Notes: generated by a model not told the origin, from the sequence alone. A DNA stretch of 64,000 nucleotides from Arthrobacter beigongshangensis (GCF_016820585.1 NZ_JADHDX010000010.1:62001-126000), one strand, 5' to 3'; counted from the stretch's first letter, positions 47,370-57,079 are shown. A program made the numbers and translations.

Positions 47370-47550
47370 CAAAGTTTCCAACAATGCCACGAAAGTGTCC
47401 AACATCGCAGAAAGTTTCCAACCAAACCCTCAAAGCCTCCAACAATCCACCAAGAGTCTCCAACAAACCTGTCAAACCGTCCAACATCGCCTCAACTCTC
47501 CAACTAAATCCGCAAACTCTCCAACATCGCTCGAAATGTCCAACCAAAAA
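47370..47550. repeat. Satellite-like array 4 (short)
   Basis: About nine units, AnnnTCCAAC every 19-21 bases, same orientation as arrays 2 and 3. The units are diverged from each other and show no higher-order period. It lies between the converging NERD and MurJ-type genes. Confidence 0.88.
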
Positions 47551-47588
47551 AAGCCGCTCCAATACCCGGAGCGACCCACAATCCCCAA

Positions 47589-49100
47589 TCATCCCCGTCT
47601 TAACAGCCCAACGAATCGATTGAATCCTTCTCTATAAAACAGCCTCACCATCACCGCATACACAGCAACGCCCACCGGCACCAACACCGCGAGCTGCAAA
47701 ATGGCCGCCCATTCCGTCGCGCCAGTCACAACTTTTAGCCCCCACACTGCTAGCCCCATCACAACTGCCGGCCCGACAACGCGCAAACTCATCCGCGTAA
47801 ATCGCTTAAACTCAGCCATTCCCAAATCGCGATACACAACGACCATCGACACAGCAAAGTAATACACACTAACCACCGAAGCCGAAATCGCAAGCGCAGG
47901 ATAGCCATACTTATCCACTAATAACCAGTTCAGCAACCAGTTCAACACAATCGTTGTTACACTAATGCGGAACACAACCGCCGTCTTGCCGCGCGCATAC
48001 ATCGACTTCGACAAAATCAACTGCATCCCTTGGAAGACGATAATTGGTAAATACAACAGCAATGCCAAATGCGTATTCGCCGTATCAGTAGCTGTAAATT
48101 TCCCGCGTTCATAAATAAATGCAATCGCCGCGTCACCGACGACCAATAATCCCACTGCAATCGGTAATAGCGTTACAAGAGAAATTTCCATTCCACGAAA
48201 AAATGTATCCTTAAACTTTTCCCGATTTGTCGTCTGCTCACTCATTAACGTGAAAATGATGGCAGCGAGTGTCGTCGCATAGATCGCGTTCGGAATGCTA
48301 ATAATGAGAGACGAGTTATTCAAATAAGTGACAGACCCATCTCCAGTTCCAGAAGCGAATGCCTTATTGACAAACAAGTTAATCTGCCCAACAACCGAAT
48401 TGAGTAAAGAGGGGATAATCAAAGCTATAAAAGCTTTGCGAAATGCATCCTCCATTTTGAATTCAGGCCGCCACGTATAATCCGAACGTACCAAATAATA
48501 GATTTGGATGAAAACCCCAACCAACGTTCCAGCAATAAATCCATAAACGAGCGAATAGATTCCCCACTGCTCACTAAATAACAACGCAAACAAAGCCGCC
48601 ATCATCGTCGCCAATAATTTTGACACTTGTGAAGGAACAAAAATTCTTCGCGATTGCAAATATGAATCTAACAACCCGCTCAAAGCAATCACAGTCATGA
48701 ATGCAAAGAAGATTTGGGTCATTTGCACAGCAATGATTGCAGTTTCTGGCTCAATACCGCGGTATATCAAAGGAACAAAATAGGGAGCTCCAAACCACCC
48801 GGCAACACTTATGCCAATAAAAATGAACATGGTCCAATTTAATAATGCATTGGCATTACGATCGCTAGCATTTGTTCCTGCTTCCCTGCTTTTCACATAC
48901 ATGGGCAAGAAGACATTATTGAAGCCAGTTGAAATCATAGCAACTACCAATGTGATAAAAGGGAAGGCCAAGAAGTAGGCGTCTGTCTCGAAAGAAACAC
49001 CGAACTCATTAGCAATAATCGATTCCCTGACGAAACCCGATACCTTCAACAAAAGTGCAAGCGCCGTAGCCCACAAAGCCGTCTTTTTCAATCTGCTCAT
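47589..49100 (-). CDS. MurJ/MATE-like lipid-linked oligosaccharide flippase
   Basis: A 503-residue polytopic protein with about 14 hydrophobic helices, MVF/MurJ-like throughout (KVSGFVRESIIANEFGVS near the start; SLLNSVVGQINLFVNKAFASG; KSMYARGKT). It may flip lipid II or a wall-polymer precursor; the neighbouring glycosyltransferase and csaB make the second reading attractive. I chose the inner ATG (49100) because GGAGGATCTT precedes it, and that site contains the outer ATG. It is followed by array 4. Confidence 0.85.
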   Translation of the reverse strand: MSRLKKTALWATALALLLKVSGFVRESIIANEFGVSFETDAYFLAFPFITLVVAMISTGFNNVFLPMYVKSREAGTNASDRNANALLNWTMFIFIGISVAGWFGAPYFVPLIYRGIEPETAIIAVQMTQIFFAFMTVIALSGLLDSYLQSRRIFVPSQVSKLLATMMAALFALLFSEQWGIYSLVYGFIAGTLVGVFIQIYYLVRSDYTWRPEFKMEDAFRKAFIALIIPSLLNSVVGQINLFVNKAFASGTGDGSVTYLNNSSLIISIPNAIYATTLAAIIFTLMSEQTTNREKFKDTFFRGMEISLVTLLPIAVGLLVVGDAAIAFIYERGKFTATDTANTHLALLLYLPIIVFQGMQLILSKSMYARGKTAVVFRISVTTIVLNWLLNWLLVDKYGYPALAISASVVSVYYFAVSMVVVYRDLGMAEFKRFTRMSLRVVGPAVVMGLAVWGLKVVTGATEWAAILQLAVLVPVGVAVYAVMVRLFYREGFNRFVGLLRRG

Positions 49101-49107
49101 AAGATCC

Positions 49108-49147
49108 TCCATAAAAGAAAGCTCCCAGCCAGGGCAGGGAGCTTAAT
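49108..49147 (-). terminator. Terminator on the minus strand upstream of the flippase
   Basis: AAGCTCCCTGCC pairs with GGCTGGGAGCTT on the minus strand, followed by TCTTTT. It would end transcripts coming from csaB and the glycosyltransferase. Confidence 0.7.
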
Positions 49148-49199
49148 ATCTTAATATCATTCTAATTAAATCAACATCGTCGGCCGGGGGTTCGAATCC

Positions 49200-49345
49200 C
49201 AAAAGTGTCCAACATCCTACCCGAAGTCTCCAACAATCCGTCAACTTTCCAACAAAAGCATCGAAGCGTCCAACAAACTCATCAAACTCTCCAACAAACT
49301 CATCAAATCGTCCAACATTCCCCCGGAAATGTCCAACATCCGCCG
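49200..49345. repeat. Satellite-like array 5 (short)
   Basis: About seven units with TCCAAC every 19-21 bases, plus-strand orientation. It lies between the end of the glycosyltransferase gene and the terminator above. GGGGGTTCGAATCCC, which looks like a tRNA T-arm, sits at its left edge (49186-49200). Confidence 0.85.
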
Positions 49346-49423
49346 TCCCGTTGTCGCCGCCGCACACTCGCTGTCACTATCGCATGCCGCACGCACTAAC
49401 TATCTAAACCTAAACCTAATCCC

Positions 49424-50602
49424 TCAATCCCTACCCAAAGCCTTCAAATAAATCCCCTCATACTTCTCAGCCGCGGCAAAATGCGAATACTCCGCAATAA
49501 TCTTCGCGCGAGCCGCATCCGCCAGCTGCTGTCCAAACGTCGGATCACCTAACAACCGGATCATCGCTTCACTCAACGCTTCCACATTCTGCTCTTCTAC
49601 CAACAAGCCATCCGCGCCGTCCTCGATAATCTCCTTCAATCCACCAACCGCACACGCAATCAGTGGTACACCAGAGCCCATCGCCTCTAACGCCGAAATC
49701 GAAGTCGCTTCCTCAACACCCGCCGAATAAATCGAAGGCACCAATGCCACATTCGCCAACGCATAATACTCGACCATATCCGTATGATCCACCGCGCCAA
49801 CCATTGTCACGCGATCCGCCACACCAAGCTCAGCAGCCTTCGCCTTCATCGTATCCAGCATTTCACCCGTCCCCGCAAATACAACGCGCGCTTTCGGGAA
49901 TTTCTCCAGCACCGCCGGCAACGACAAAATCGGATAGATGACACCATTCTTCTTCGTCAACCTACGCGGCACGAAGAATATTAAATCATCCTTCTCAAAA
50001 CCATACTTCTCTCTAAACTCATCACGACGCTCAATCTCAGGCTTAAACGACTCCACGTCGATGAAATTCTTAATCATATTTCCAATAACGCCAGTTTCAG
50101 CCTCAATATAATCCTTAATCCGCGTATCTACCGTAATGACCTCACGCGTCAAACTATACGATTCCCGCTCATCCGCCATCAGCGTCTCCGCCTCAGAAGA
50201 ACCCTCAATGACAGTCCCTTTCGAAATTCCTTCAAACGTCAAATAACCATGCACCGTGCTCACAACTGGCACATCAGAAGACAGTGCCGCAAATGTCGTG
50301 TACACATCCTGCGCATTGATCAGATCATAACCGCCATTCGCAGCCTCATCCTTTATCAGCGCCTCTAGCTCGTCCTTACGACGCTTCAACGTCCACACAT
50401 AACCAGAGCCCTTTTTCACCTTATTCAATATAAATGCAGGCCCTCTCACAACGCCATCCCGTTTCCACTTAGGTACATCTGAAAACGACACAATCTTCAC
50501 TTCATGCCCGCGTGATTCAAGACCCGCCTTCAACGTCGTTAAATGAACCGACAAGCCTCCTAAATGAGGGTAATCATACGCTGTCGCTAATAAAATCTTC
50601 AC
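49424..50602 (-). CDS. Glycosyltransferase family 4
   Basis: A 392-residue GT-B fold enzyme that adds a sugar from a nucleotide donor. N-terminal KILLATAYDYPHLGGLSVH is the acceptor-side loop; the donor-side motif reads EEATSISALEAMGSGVPLIA with the two glutamates of GT4 enzymes. Its start is three bases after the csaB stop, so the genes form one unit. A role in the secondary wall polymer or another surface glycan is likely from context. The sugar is not known. Confidence 0.88.
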   Translation of the reverse strand: MKILLATAYDYPHLGGLSVHLTTLKAGLESRGHEVKIVSFSDVPKWKRDGVVRGPAFILNKVKKGSGYVWTLKRRKDELEALIKDEAANGGYDLINAQDVYTTFAALSSDVPVVSTVHGYLTFEGISKGTVIEGSSEAETLMADERESYSLTREVITVDTRIKDYIEAETGVIGNMIKNFIDVESFKPEIERRDEFREKYGFEKDDLIFFVPRRLTKKNGVIYPILSLPAVLEKFPKARVVFAGTGEMLDTMKAKAAELGVADRVTMVGAVDHTDMVEYYALANVALVPSIYSAGVEEATSISALEAMGSGVPLIACAVGGLKEIIEDGADGLLVEEQNVEALSEAMIRLLGDPTFGQQLADAARAKIIAEYSHFAAAEKYEGIYLKALGRD

Positions 50603-50605
50603 AGA

Positions 50606-51727
50606 TCATCGTCCTCCATTCAAAAAACGTTCTCTTAACAAATCTACATTACGTAAAGCCTCTTGACGCAACAGATCTACATTAGGTTCCATCATCGCCT
50701 TCAACTCATCCGAATGATCCAGCGCATACAAAGCATTCGCCAGCAAATCCTCTTTCGTAAACTCGCCAAGCGGGAACGACTTATCCCACATGCCAGAACG
50801 CTTCAAAAAGCTCTCTACCTTCTGGTCATAGCTCAAGCCGACATGCGGTACATTCGACAACGCCGCAAAAATCAACGCGTGCAAGCGCAAAGCAATCGTC
50901 AAATCCGTCTTCGAAATGAAGTTATAAAACTCATTCGGCGTAAACGCCTCTCCAAGCAACTTCGTCTGATCCGCATGCTTCATCTTCGCCATCACTTTCT
51001 TCGACACATTCGTATCATAAGGTGGCTCCATCGGCACAAACACCGGCAACACACCGCGCTGCTCAATCAGCTCGTCCAACACCCATGCCAGCTTCTCAAT
51101 ATACTCATCCTCATGATCAAACCACGGGCGCGGTGCCACAGCGACCAGCCGTTCATCACCCTTCAACCCTAATGACGCATACGCCACATGATCCTCATCC
51201 GGCTTAAACGCAAACACAATATCCGCCGTCACAACCGTCTCTGGACGCTTCACGCCTAATGACAATAAATAATCCTTCGAATACTGATCACGCACCGTTA
51301 CGAAATCGGCCATATTCGCAAACAGGCGCATTAAAAACTTGCCCCATTTACTCGTCACAGGCCCAATCCCTTGCGAGAAAAACATCACCTTCGTACCACA
51401 TAGCTTCGCCAAAAATACAATCAATAAATAATAGGGAAGGGGACCAAACAAAAACTTCGTCGGATACGTATCCTGCAGCAACCCACCCCCGCCGGAAATT
51501 AACAAATCTGCCTTCCGCAAAGCCTTGACCTTTTCTTTATTCCCATGACGCCATCCACGATAGACAGACTGCACGCCGTAATCCTTCGCCGTCTGCTCCG
51601 GGGACAATGAAAACACCGTAATATCGGGATTATCCAGTTCCGCACGTAAATTATCAATTATCGCTTTTAATATCGCTTCATCACCCGTGTTACCAAGACC
51701 ATAAAAGCCTGAAAGCACAATTTTCAA
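50606..51727 (-). CDS. csaB: Polysaccharide pyruvyl transferase CsaB
   Basis: Adds pyruvate ketals to secondary cell-wall polysaccharide, the modification that SLH domains recognise. The 373-residue protein begins KIVLSGFYGLGNTGDEAIL and has DLLISGGGGLLQD, FFSQGIGPV and ALRLHALIFAALSNVP, the family hallmarks. I chose TTG at 51727, eight bases after AAGGAGG; an in-frame ATG at 51760 would be upstream of the site. Six SLH proteins in this window depend on this activity. It is divergent from tagA. Confidence 0.92.
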   Translation of the reverse strand: MKIVLSGFYGLGNTGDEAILKAIIDNLRAELDNPDITVFSLSPEQTAKDYGVQSVYRGWRHGNKEKVKALRKADLLISGGGGLLQDTYPTKFLFGPLPYYLLIVFLAKLCGTKVMFFSQGIGPVTSKWGKFLMRLFANMADFVTVRDQYSKDYLLSLGVKRPETVVTADIVFAFKPDEDHVAYASLGLKGDERLVAVAPRPWFDHEDEYIEKLAWVLDELIEQRGVLPVFVPMEPPYDTNVSKKVMAKMKHADQTKLLGEAFTPNEFYNFISKTDLTIALRLHALIFAALSNVPHVGLSYDQKVESFLKRSGMWDKSFPLGEFTKEDLLANALYALDHSDELKAMMEPNVDLLRQEALRNVDLLRERFLNGGR

Positions 51728-51829
51728 TTCGAGTTCCTCCTTAAAAACAAAAGCTTCCACGCATTCGTGAAAGCATCATACATCTCAGATTTTAGCACTC
51801 TTGTGGATAGCTATGCAACCTGTTTCAAT

Positions 51830-51841
51830 TTCTGCTATACT
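51830..51841 (+). promoter_or_regulatory. Extended -10 promoter for tagA-wecC
   Basis: TGC-TATACT (51833-51841), a TGn extended -10 element, lies 37 bases before the tagA start. The -35 region is weak. Confidence 0.5.
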
Positions 51842-51877
51842 AATACAATTGAAAGCCAACGAATCGAGGGTGCAACG

Positions 51878-52597
51878 ATGAAAGAATCATACCTTGGCGT
51901 ACAAGTATCGCCACTCACATATGAAGGAATTGTGACAGAAATAAAATCGAGAATGACACAAGGACAGCAGTCTACAATCATCGCGGTCAATCCCGAAAAA
52001 GTAATGACCGCGCAAAAAAATCCGGAAGTAAAAGACTTGATTAATAGCTCGACGTTTCAAATTGCCGACGGTGTAGGCATACTACTAGCGTCTAAGCTAA
52101 AAAAAGGAAACATTAAATCTCGTGTCACAGGGGTGGACATGATGGCGCGTCTATTGAAATTCGCGGCGGAGGACAACCATCCCATCTACTTATACGGGGC
52201 TAAAAAGGAAGTCGTCGAACTTGCCGCCACCAATATTCAGCGTGACAACCCCGGCATCGAAATCGCCGGGATGACCGACGGCTATGAGCAGGACGAGCAA
52301 GCACTCATCGACCGCATTCATAGTAGCGGCGCTGCCATCATTTTTGTAGCACTCGGCAGTCCGAAGCAAGAGCTATGGATTCAACGCAACATCTCAAAGC
52401 TTCCAAACGTCTTTGTATTTCAGGGCGTAGGCGGCAGCTTCGACGTATTTTCCGGAACCGTCAAACGCGCACCCGCACTTTTTAGAAAAACAGGGACAGA
52501 GTGGCTGTACAGGCTCCTCAGTAACCCGACGCGCTTGAAGCGTCAGCTGAATCTTCCACGTTTTTTACTCAGCATACTATTTAATAGAAGAAACTAA
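51878..52597 (+). CDS. tagA: N-acetylglucosaminyldiphosphoundecaprenol N-acetyl-beta-D-mannosaminyltransferase
   Basis: WecG/TagA/CpsF family glycosyltransferase that adds ManNAc to the lipid-linked GlcNAc at the start of wall-polymer synthesis. The 239 residues include STIIAVNPEKVMTAQ, QIADGVGILLAS, RVTGVDMM and FVALGSPKQELWI, the family blocks. ATG at 51878 lies behind ATCGAGGGTG; the frame is open upstream but without a site. It is divergent from csaB by 150 bases and followed by wecC. Confidence 0.93.
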   Translation: MKESYLGVQVSPLTYEGIVTEIKSRMTQGQQSTIIAVNPEKVMTAQKNPEVKDLINSSTFQIADGVGILLASKLKKGNIKSRVTGVDMMARLLKFAAEDNHPIYLYGAKKEVVELAATNIQRDNPGIEIAGMTDGYEQDEQALIDRIHSSGAAIIFVALGSPKQELWIQRNISKLPNVFVFQGVGGSFDVFSGTVKRAPALFRKTGTEWLYRLLSNPTRLKRQLNLPRFLLSILFNRRN

Positions 52598-52638
52598 CAA
52601 AGTGAAACCCTAATTTACTCACTCAAAGGAGCATTCTC

Positions 52639-53928
52639 ATGAAAAAATCAATTTGTGTTGTCGGCCTCGGATACATCGGTTTACCAACAGCAGTCATGTT
52701 TGCAAATCACGGGCATATGGTACATGGAGTCGATGTCAATGCCAGCGTTGTAGAGCACATCCAAAACAAACGACTTCATATAGAAGAAAACGGTTTGCAG
52801 GAAAGACTCAACAAAGCCATCGATTCAAATAGTTTAACTGTGTCAACAACCCCGATTCAGGCGGATGTCTTCATCATCGCCGTGCCATCGCCAATTAAAG
52901 CGGACAAGACTGCCAACCTGGAGTATATCCGCAGTGCGACACAAGCGATCACACCATTCGTCGAAAAGGGCAATCTCGTCGTTTTGGAATCAACCGTGCC
53001 ACCACGTACCGTAAAGGACATTATGATTCCCGAGCTCGTGAAAACAGGACTTGCGATCGGTACAGATATTTTCGTTTCCCACTCACCGGAGCGAGTCATT
53101 CCGGGACGCGTGTTTGAAGAGCTTGTGTCGAATGACCGCATCATTGGGGGAGTCAATGAACAATCCGCACAAATGACGTCGGAGCTCTATCGCTCATTCG
53201 TCGTCGGACAAATGCATGAAACGGACGATACGACAGCAGAGCTCGTCAAAGTGATGGAAAACACCTACCGTGATGTCAATATCGCACTTGCCAATGAGCT
53301 GGCGAAAATTGCGCAGACGATAGACGTCAATGTATGGGAAGCCATTCGCTTAGCCAATTTCCATCCGCGCGTCAACATTCACCAGCCGGGACCTGGTGTC
53401 GGCGGACATTGTATCGCAGTCGATCCATGGTTCCTCGTTGAGCTAAATCCGGGACTGGCAAAAATTATTCACACAGCACGCCAAACGAATGACGGCATGC
53501 CAGCCTATACCGCACAGCTGACGGCGGATATCTTGAAGGCGCATGGCATCACGCAACCGAAAGTGGCAGCATTAGGACTCGCCTTCAAAGGAAATATCGA
53601 CGACATGCGTGAAAGCCCATCTGTAGATGTAGTGGAGCAGCTACAGCATAATGAGTTACAAGTAACGGCCTATGATCCGCATATTAAAACGAATCACATT
53701 GCTGTGCAGACACAAAATTTACAAGAAGCATTAGAAGAAGCTTCAGCCATCGTTGTGTTAACGAGTCACGACGAATTTATGGCGCTAGATCCAGTGCAAG
53801 TAGGAAAACACATGGCACATCGCGTAATCATTGATACAAAAAATTGCATCGAGCGTAGCAAGTGGGAACAAGCAGGATTCGCGGTATATGTACTAGGAGA
53901 TTCAAAGAATAGTAAACTACAGAAGTAA
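52639..53928 (+). CDS. wecC: UDP-N-acetyl-D-mannosamine dehydrogenase
   Basis: Oxidises UDP-ManNAc to UDP-ManNAcA, a uronic acid donor for wall polymers. The 429 residues have the NAD-binding CVVGLGYIGLPTAVMF at the N-terminus and the catalytic Cys258 in GVGGHCIAVDPW. The C-terminal domain has ALGLAFKGNIDDMRESP. CAAAGGAGC precedes the ATG. It is 41 bases after tagA, probably in one operon. The product suggests a ManNAcA-containing polymer. Confidence 0.92.
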   Translation: MKKSICVVGLGYIGLPTAVMFANHGHMVHGVDVNASVVEHIQNKRLHIEENGLQERLNKAIDSNSLTVSTTPIQADVFIIAVPSPIKADKTANLEYIRSATQAITPFVEKGNLVVLESTVPPRTVKDIMIPELVKTGLAIGTDIFVSHSPERVIPGRVFEELVSNDRIIGGVNEQSAQMTSELYRSFVVGQMHETDDTTAELVKVMENTYRDVNIALANELAKIAQTIDVNVWEAIRLANFHPRVNIHQPGPGVGGHCIAVDPWFLVELNPGLAKIIHTARQTNDGMPAYTAQLTADILKAHGITQPKVAALGLAFKGNIDDMRESPSVDVVEQLQHNELQVTAYDPHIKTNHIAVQTQNLQEALEEASAIVVLTSHDEFMALDPVQVGKHMAHRVIIDTKNCIERSKWEQAGFAVYVLGDSKNSKLQK

Positions 53929-54002
53929 AAGGGAAAACTAGTATTCATATAGGAAATAATTGATAATTTAGGCTTGTCATGAAGATGTAATATAGTTTAC
54001 AG

Positions 54003-54030
54003 TTGAAATCCAAAAATAGTTTGTTATAAT
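54003..54030 (+). promoter_or_regulatory. Promoter of the S-layer gene (upstream)
   Basis: TTGAAA (54003) and TATAAT (54025-54030) are separated by 16 bases. A second candidate, TGG-TACAAT (extended -10, 54156-54164), lies nearer the gene. The first would give a leader of nearly 200 bases, as often seen on stable S-layer messages. Confidence 0.6.
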
Positions 54031-54231
54031 AGAAAAAGAGTTTAAGTATCGGTGTTTGCCGCAATGTCAACCTTTGAAAAATAGACGTTTTTTACTGATT
54101 CTTATAGTGGAAAACAATTCTATTAAAATTAAAGGTGGATATTTCTGCAGATTGTTGGTACAATTTAAACTGAGTCTATGATATTCATAGAGTTATAAAA
54201 AGTTTATCCAAAATAGGGAGGAATTCTACAC

Positions 54232-56934
54232 ATGGCTTATCAACCAAAGTCTTACAAGAAATTCGTAGCAACAGCTGCTACAGCAACTCTAGTTGCATCT
54301 GCAATCGTACCAGTAGCATCTGCTGCTGATGCAAAAGCGTTCAAGGACGTTAGTTCTAACTACAAAGAGGCTGTTGACTACCTAGTAGCTAACGACATCG
54401 CACAAGGTAAAACAGACACAACATTCGGAACTACAGCTTCAATCACTCGTGGAGATGCAGCGGTAATGATCGCTAAAGCATTGAAACTTGATACAGCTGC
54501 AGCGCCAAGCGCAGGATTCAAAGATGTAAACGCACGTGTTGCTGGTGCAGTAAACGCACTAGTAGCAGCTAAAATTGTTTCTGGTAAAACAGAAACTACT
54601 TTTGCTCCTGATGCTAACATCACTCGTCAAGAAATGGCTAAAATCATTGCTAACGCATATGAGTTGGAAGCCGGAACTACAAAAAATAAATATTCTGATG
54701 TAAACAGCAACTGGGATGCTTACGTTGATGCTCTAGTAGCTAACGAAGTTACTCTTGGTCTAACTGAAACTACTTTCGGTGCAACACAATCAGTAACACG
54801 TGGACAATTCGCTTTGTTCGTATTCCGTAGTGAGGGTACTGCACCTTCTGTTGCAACGGTAAGTGCGATTAATACTACTGACCTTAAAGTGACCCTTAAA
54901 GGTAATCTTAAAGATGTAACTATCGACAAAAATGATTTTGAAGTTAAAGTGAAGGGTGAAAAAGTTGACTTTACAGTTGTAAAAGTTAACGATAAAGAGT
55001 TCACATTAAAACTTCAAGTTGGTCTTAAAAATGGTGACGAAATTGAAGTAATCGGTGCTTCTGATTTGACAAAATCTGTCAAAACAACTTATGCTGAATA
55101 TGCTATTACTAAAGTAGAAGCAGTATCTGCATTAGTTGCTGATGATAAAGCTTACACTTTGAAATTCAAAGTAAATGGTGCTGACTGGACTACTGATGCA
55201 CTTGCTAAAGCAGATTACGACATTGAGTTTGTTGCGGATGCAGCAATCTTTGGTACTACAAGTTCAAGAAGCACAACAGGCGTTCTTTCAGCAGCAGATT
55301 TAACTGCGTTTTTGGGAGCCGATAAAGAAAAAACTTTTAAATACAAAGTTGTAATTAAGAAAGATAACAAATTAGTAGCTGAATCTGATAATACTGAAAT
55401 ACTAGTAGTAGACGATGCAACAACTGCATTAGATGCTATTAAATCTGTAAACTTAGCTGTTGAAGGTGCAGCGGGAGCAGTTTACCATATTGAATCACTA
55501 TCTAGTAACAAACTTGTAAAAGATGAAGTAGCAACAATTGATAAGCTTATTGGAACAACTATTGACGGTCGTTATGAAATTGACCTATCAGCATTAACAA
55601 CAAATATGACTTTGACTTCTTCAAATCCTGCAATCCTTTCAGTTGATACTGCTACTAGAGAGCTAACAGCTGTTAAACCAGGAACAGTTAAAGTTACACT
55701 GAAATCAGGAAAAGTAACTAAAGATATTAACATAACTGTTGTTACAGAAGCACGTAAGTTGAATTCTGCAACAGTAAGCAAAACTAACTTTAACTTGGGT
55801 CTCTCAGTGGCAGATAGCTTTACTGCAACATTAAAAGACCAATTTGGAGATACATTTGATGGTGACGTTGATAACGACGGTACTTTCGAAGCTATTACAG
55901 TAACGGCAACTGGAGGAGTACTTTCTGCAGCAGGTGCAACAGCAGGTGGTGCAGCAGCAGCTACTAGTGGTGCTGATGGTAAAGTAGCAGTTAACTTTAC
56001 AACAGCAGCTACAGCAGCTACTGGAGAAATTCAAGTGAAAAACGGGAATAATATACTAGCAAGAGCAAGTGTGAAAGTTTCAGGTGGTGCTGCAGCTAAT
56101 ACTAAATTAGAAGCAACTGGCGGTACTACAGTTGACTTAAACCCATTGGTTGATAACACTTCAATTTCATTTAAACTAAATAACTACACTGCTGGTGGAG
56201 CATATTTAGGAAATGACAGTGCAGCAACTTTAGGAGCAAATCTTGAAGCACAAATTGTTGATGCAGATGGTAACATTATTGCAGATAGTGGTGCTCTTGG
56301 CGCTGCAACAGACTTGGTTGATGCAGCTGGTAAAATTACTGTTTCTAGAGAAATGCTAATTGCTGAAAATTCTGACGGTGCAACTCTTGCTAACGGTGAA
56401 GAAGGAATCGTTGAGAACTTTGAAACTGGAAGTGCAGAAATTCAGCTTGTAGATGCTACTACTGGTGCAGTACAATACTTTGCTAAATTTAACATTGTGA
56501 ATACTCAACCAAAAATTTCTTCTGCTACATTCGCTAAGGACTTTGAATTTGTACTTGGTGTAAATACTACAGGTCAAGTTGTACTTGAAGATTTACTAAC
56601 TAGCTATCAAGTAAATACACCTGCAGGAGACAGAGCAGTTCGTTTCCAAGAGTTTAATGGTGAACTTATTGCCTATATTGATAGTGATGGTGATTCTACT
56701 ATCGATCCATTCGATTGGACAACAGATGTATATCTAGGAGAAATTGAAGTTACTGGTGTTCCGGCTGCAGCTACAGTTGCATTTGCTGACACAGGTTCTT
56801 CATACCTTGCAAAAGATACTACAGTAACACCAACAGGAGCTGCAGGAAATAAATTACTATTTAACTTCTATGCACCTGGCGATGTAAACACTTATGTAAA
56901 ACCACTTGCAACAACTACTATTACTATTAAGTAA
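54232..56934 (+). CDS. S-layer protein with three N-terminal SLH domains
   Basis: A 900-residue major surface-layer candidate. Signal peptide to about 31 (AIVPVASAA), three SLH repeats (32-205; ITRGDAAVMIAKA, ITRQEMAKIIANA, VTRGQFALFVFRS), then about 690 residues of beta-type domains rich in A, T, V, D and K, including a BIG2-like part (around 460-510, NPAILSVDTATRELTAVKPG) and no cysteine. Codon use is unusually uniform (many GCA/GCT, GTA/GTT, ACA/ACT), as in highly expressed proteins. AATAGGGAGGAATTC is a strong ribosome site. It should self-assemble on pyruvylated wall polymer. Confidence 0.92.
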   Translation: MAYQPKSYKKFVATAATATLVASAIVPVASAADAKAFKDVSSNYKEAVDYLVANDIAQGKTDTTFGTTASITRGDAAVMIAKALKLDTAAAPSAGFKDVNARVAGAVNALVAAKIVSGKTETTFAPDANITRQEMAKIIANAYELEAGTTKNKYSDVNSNWDAYVDALVANEVTLGLTETTFGATQSVTRGQFALFVFRSEGTAPSVATVSAINTTDLKVTLKGNLKDVTIDKNDFEVKVKGEKVDFTVVKVNDKEFTLKLQVGLKNGDEIEVIGASDLTKSVKTTYAEYAITKVEAVSALVADDKAYTLKFKVNGADWTTDALAKADYDIEFVADAAIFGTTSSRSTTGVLSAADLTAFLGADKEKTFKYKVVIKKDNKLVAESDNTEILVVDDATTALDAIKSVNLAVEGAAGAVYHIESLSSNKLVKDEVATIDKLIGTTIDGRYEIDLSALTTNMTLTSSNPAILSVDTATRELTAVKPGTVKVTLKSGKVTKDINITVVTEARKLNSATVSKTNFNLGLSVADSFTATLKDQFGDTFDGDVDNDGTFEAITVTATGGVLSAAGATAGGAAAATSGADGKVAVNFTTAATAATGEIQVKNGNNILARASVKVSGGAAANTKLEATGGTTVDLNPLVDNTSISFKLNNYTAGGAYLGNDSAATLGANLEAQIVDADGNIIADSGALGAATDLVDAAGKITVSREMLIAENSDGATLANGEEGIVENFETGSAEIQLVDATTGAVQYFAKFNIVNTQPKISSATFAKDFEFVLGVNTTGQVVLEDLLTSYQVNTPAGDRAVRFQEFNGELIAYIDSDGDSTIDPFDWTTDVYLGEIEVTGVPAAATVAFADTGSSYLAKDTTVTPTGAAGNKLLFNFYAPGDVNTYVKPLATTTITIK

Positions 56935-56950
56935 TTAGTTTTCAAGAATA

Positions 56951-57004
56951 TCCGGTACCAGTCACTCATACAATTCAGAAATGATTCTGATAACTGAGTA
57001 CAAC
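56951..57004. repeat. REP-like repeat, left copy
   Basis: TCCGGTACCAGTCACTCATAC and the following bases to GATAACTGAGTACAAC match the copy at 57610 at about three quarters of positions. It contains the small hairpin TCAGAA-ATGA-TTCTGA. On the minus strand it reads towards GACTGGTACCGGA. Confidence 0.75.
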
Positions 57005-57013
57005 ACCAAAAAA

Positions 57014-57059
57014 TATAGCCCTTCGACCGAGCAATCGGTTGGAGGGCTATTTCTGTTTT
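57014..57059 (+). terminator. Terminator after S-layer gene
   Basis: ATAGCCCT..CGACCG pairs with CGGTTG..AGGGCTAT, followed by TTCTGTTTT. It lies just beyond the left REP-like repeat. Confidence 0.85.
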
Positions 57060-57079
57060 CCTATGCGACGCAAATTTCC

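Noticed and set aside
49424..51528. Plus-strand ORFs opposite csaB and the glycosyltransferase
   Set aside because: They are antisense shadows of well-supported minus-strand genes.
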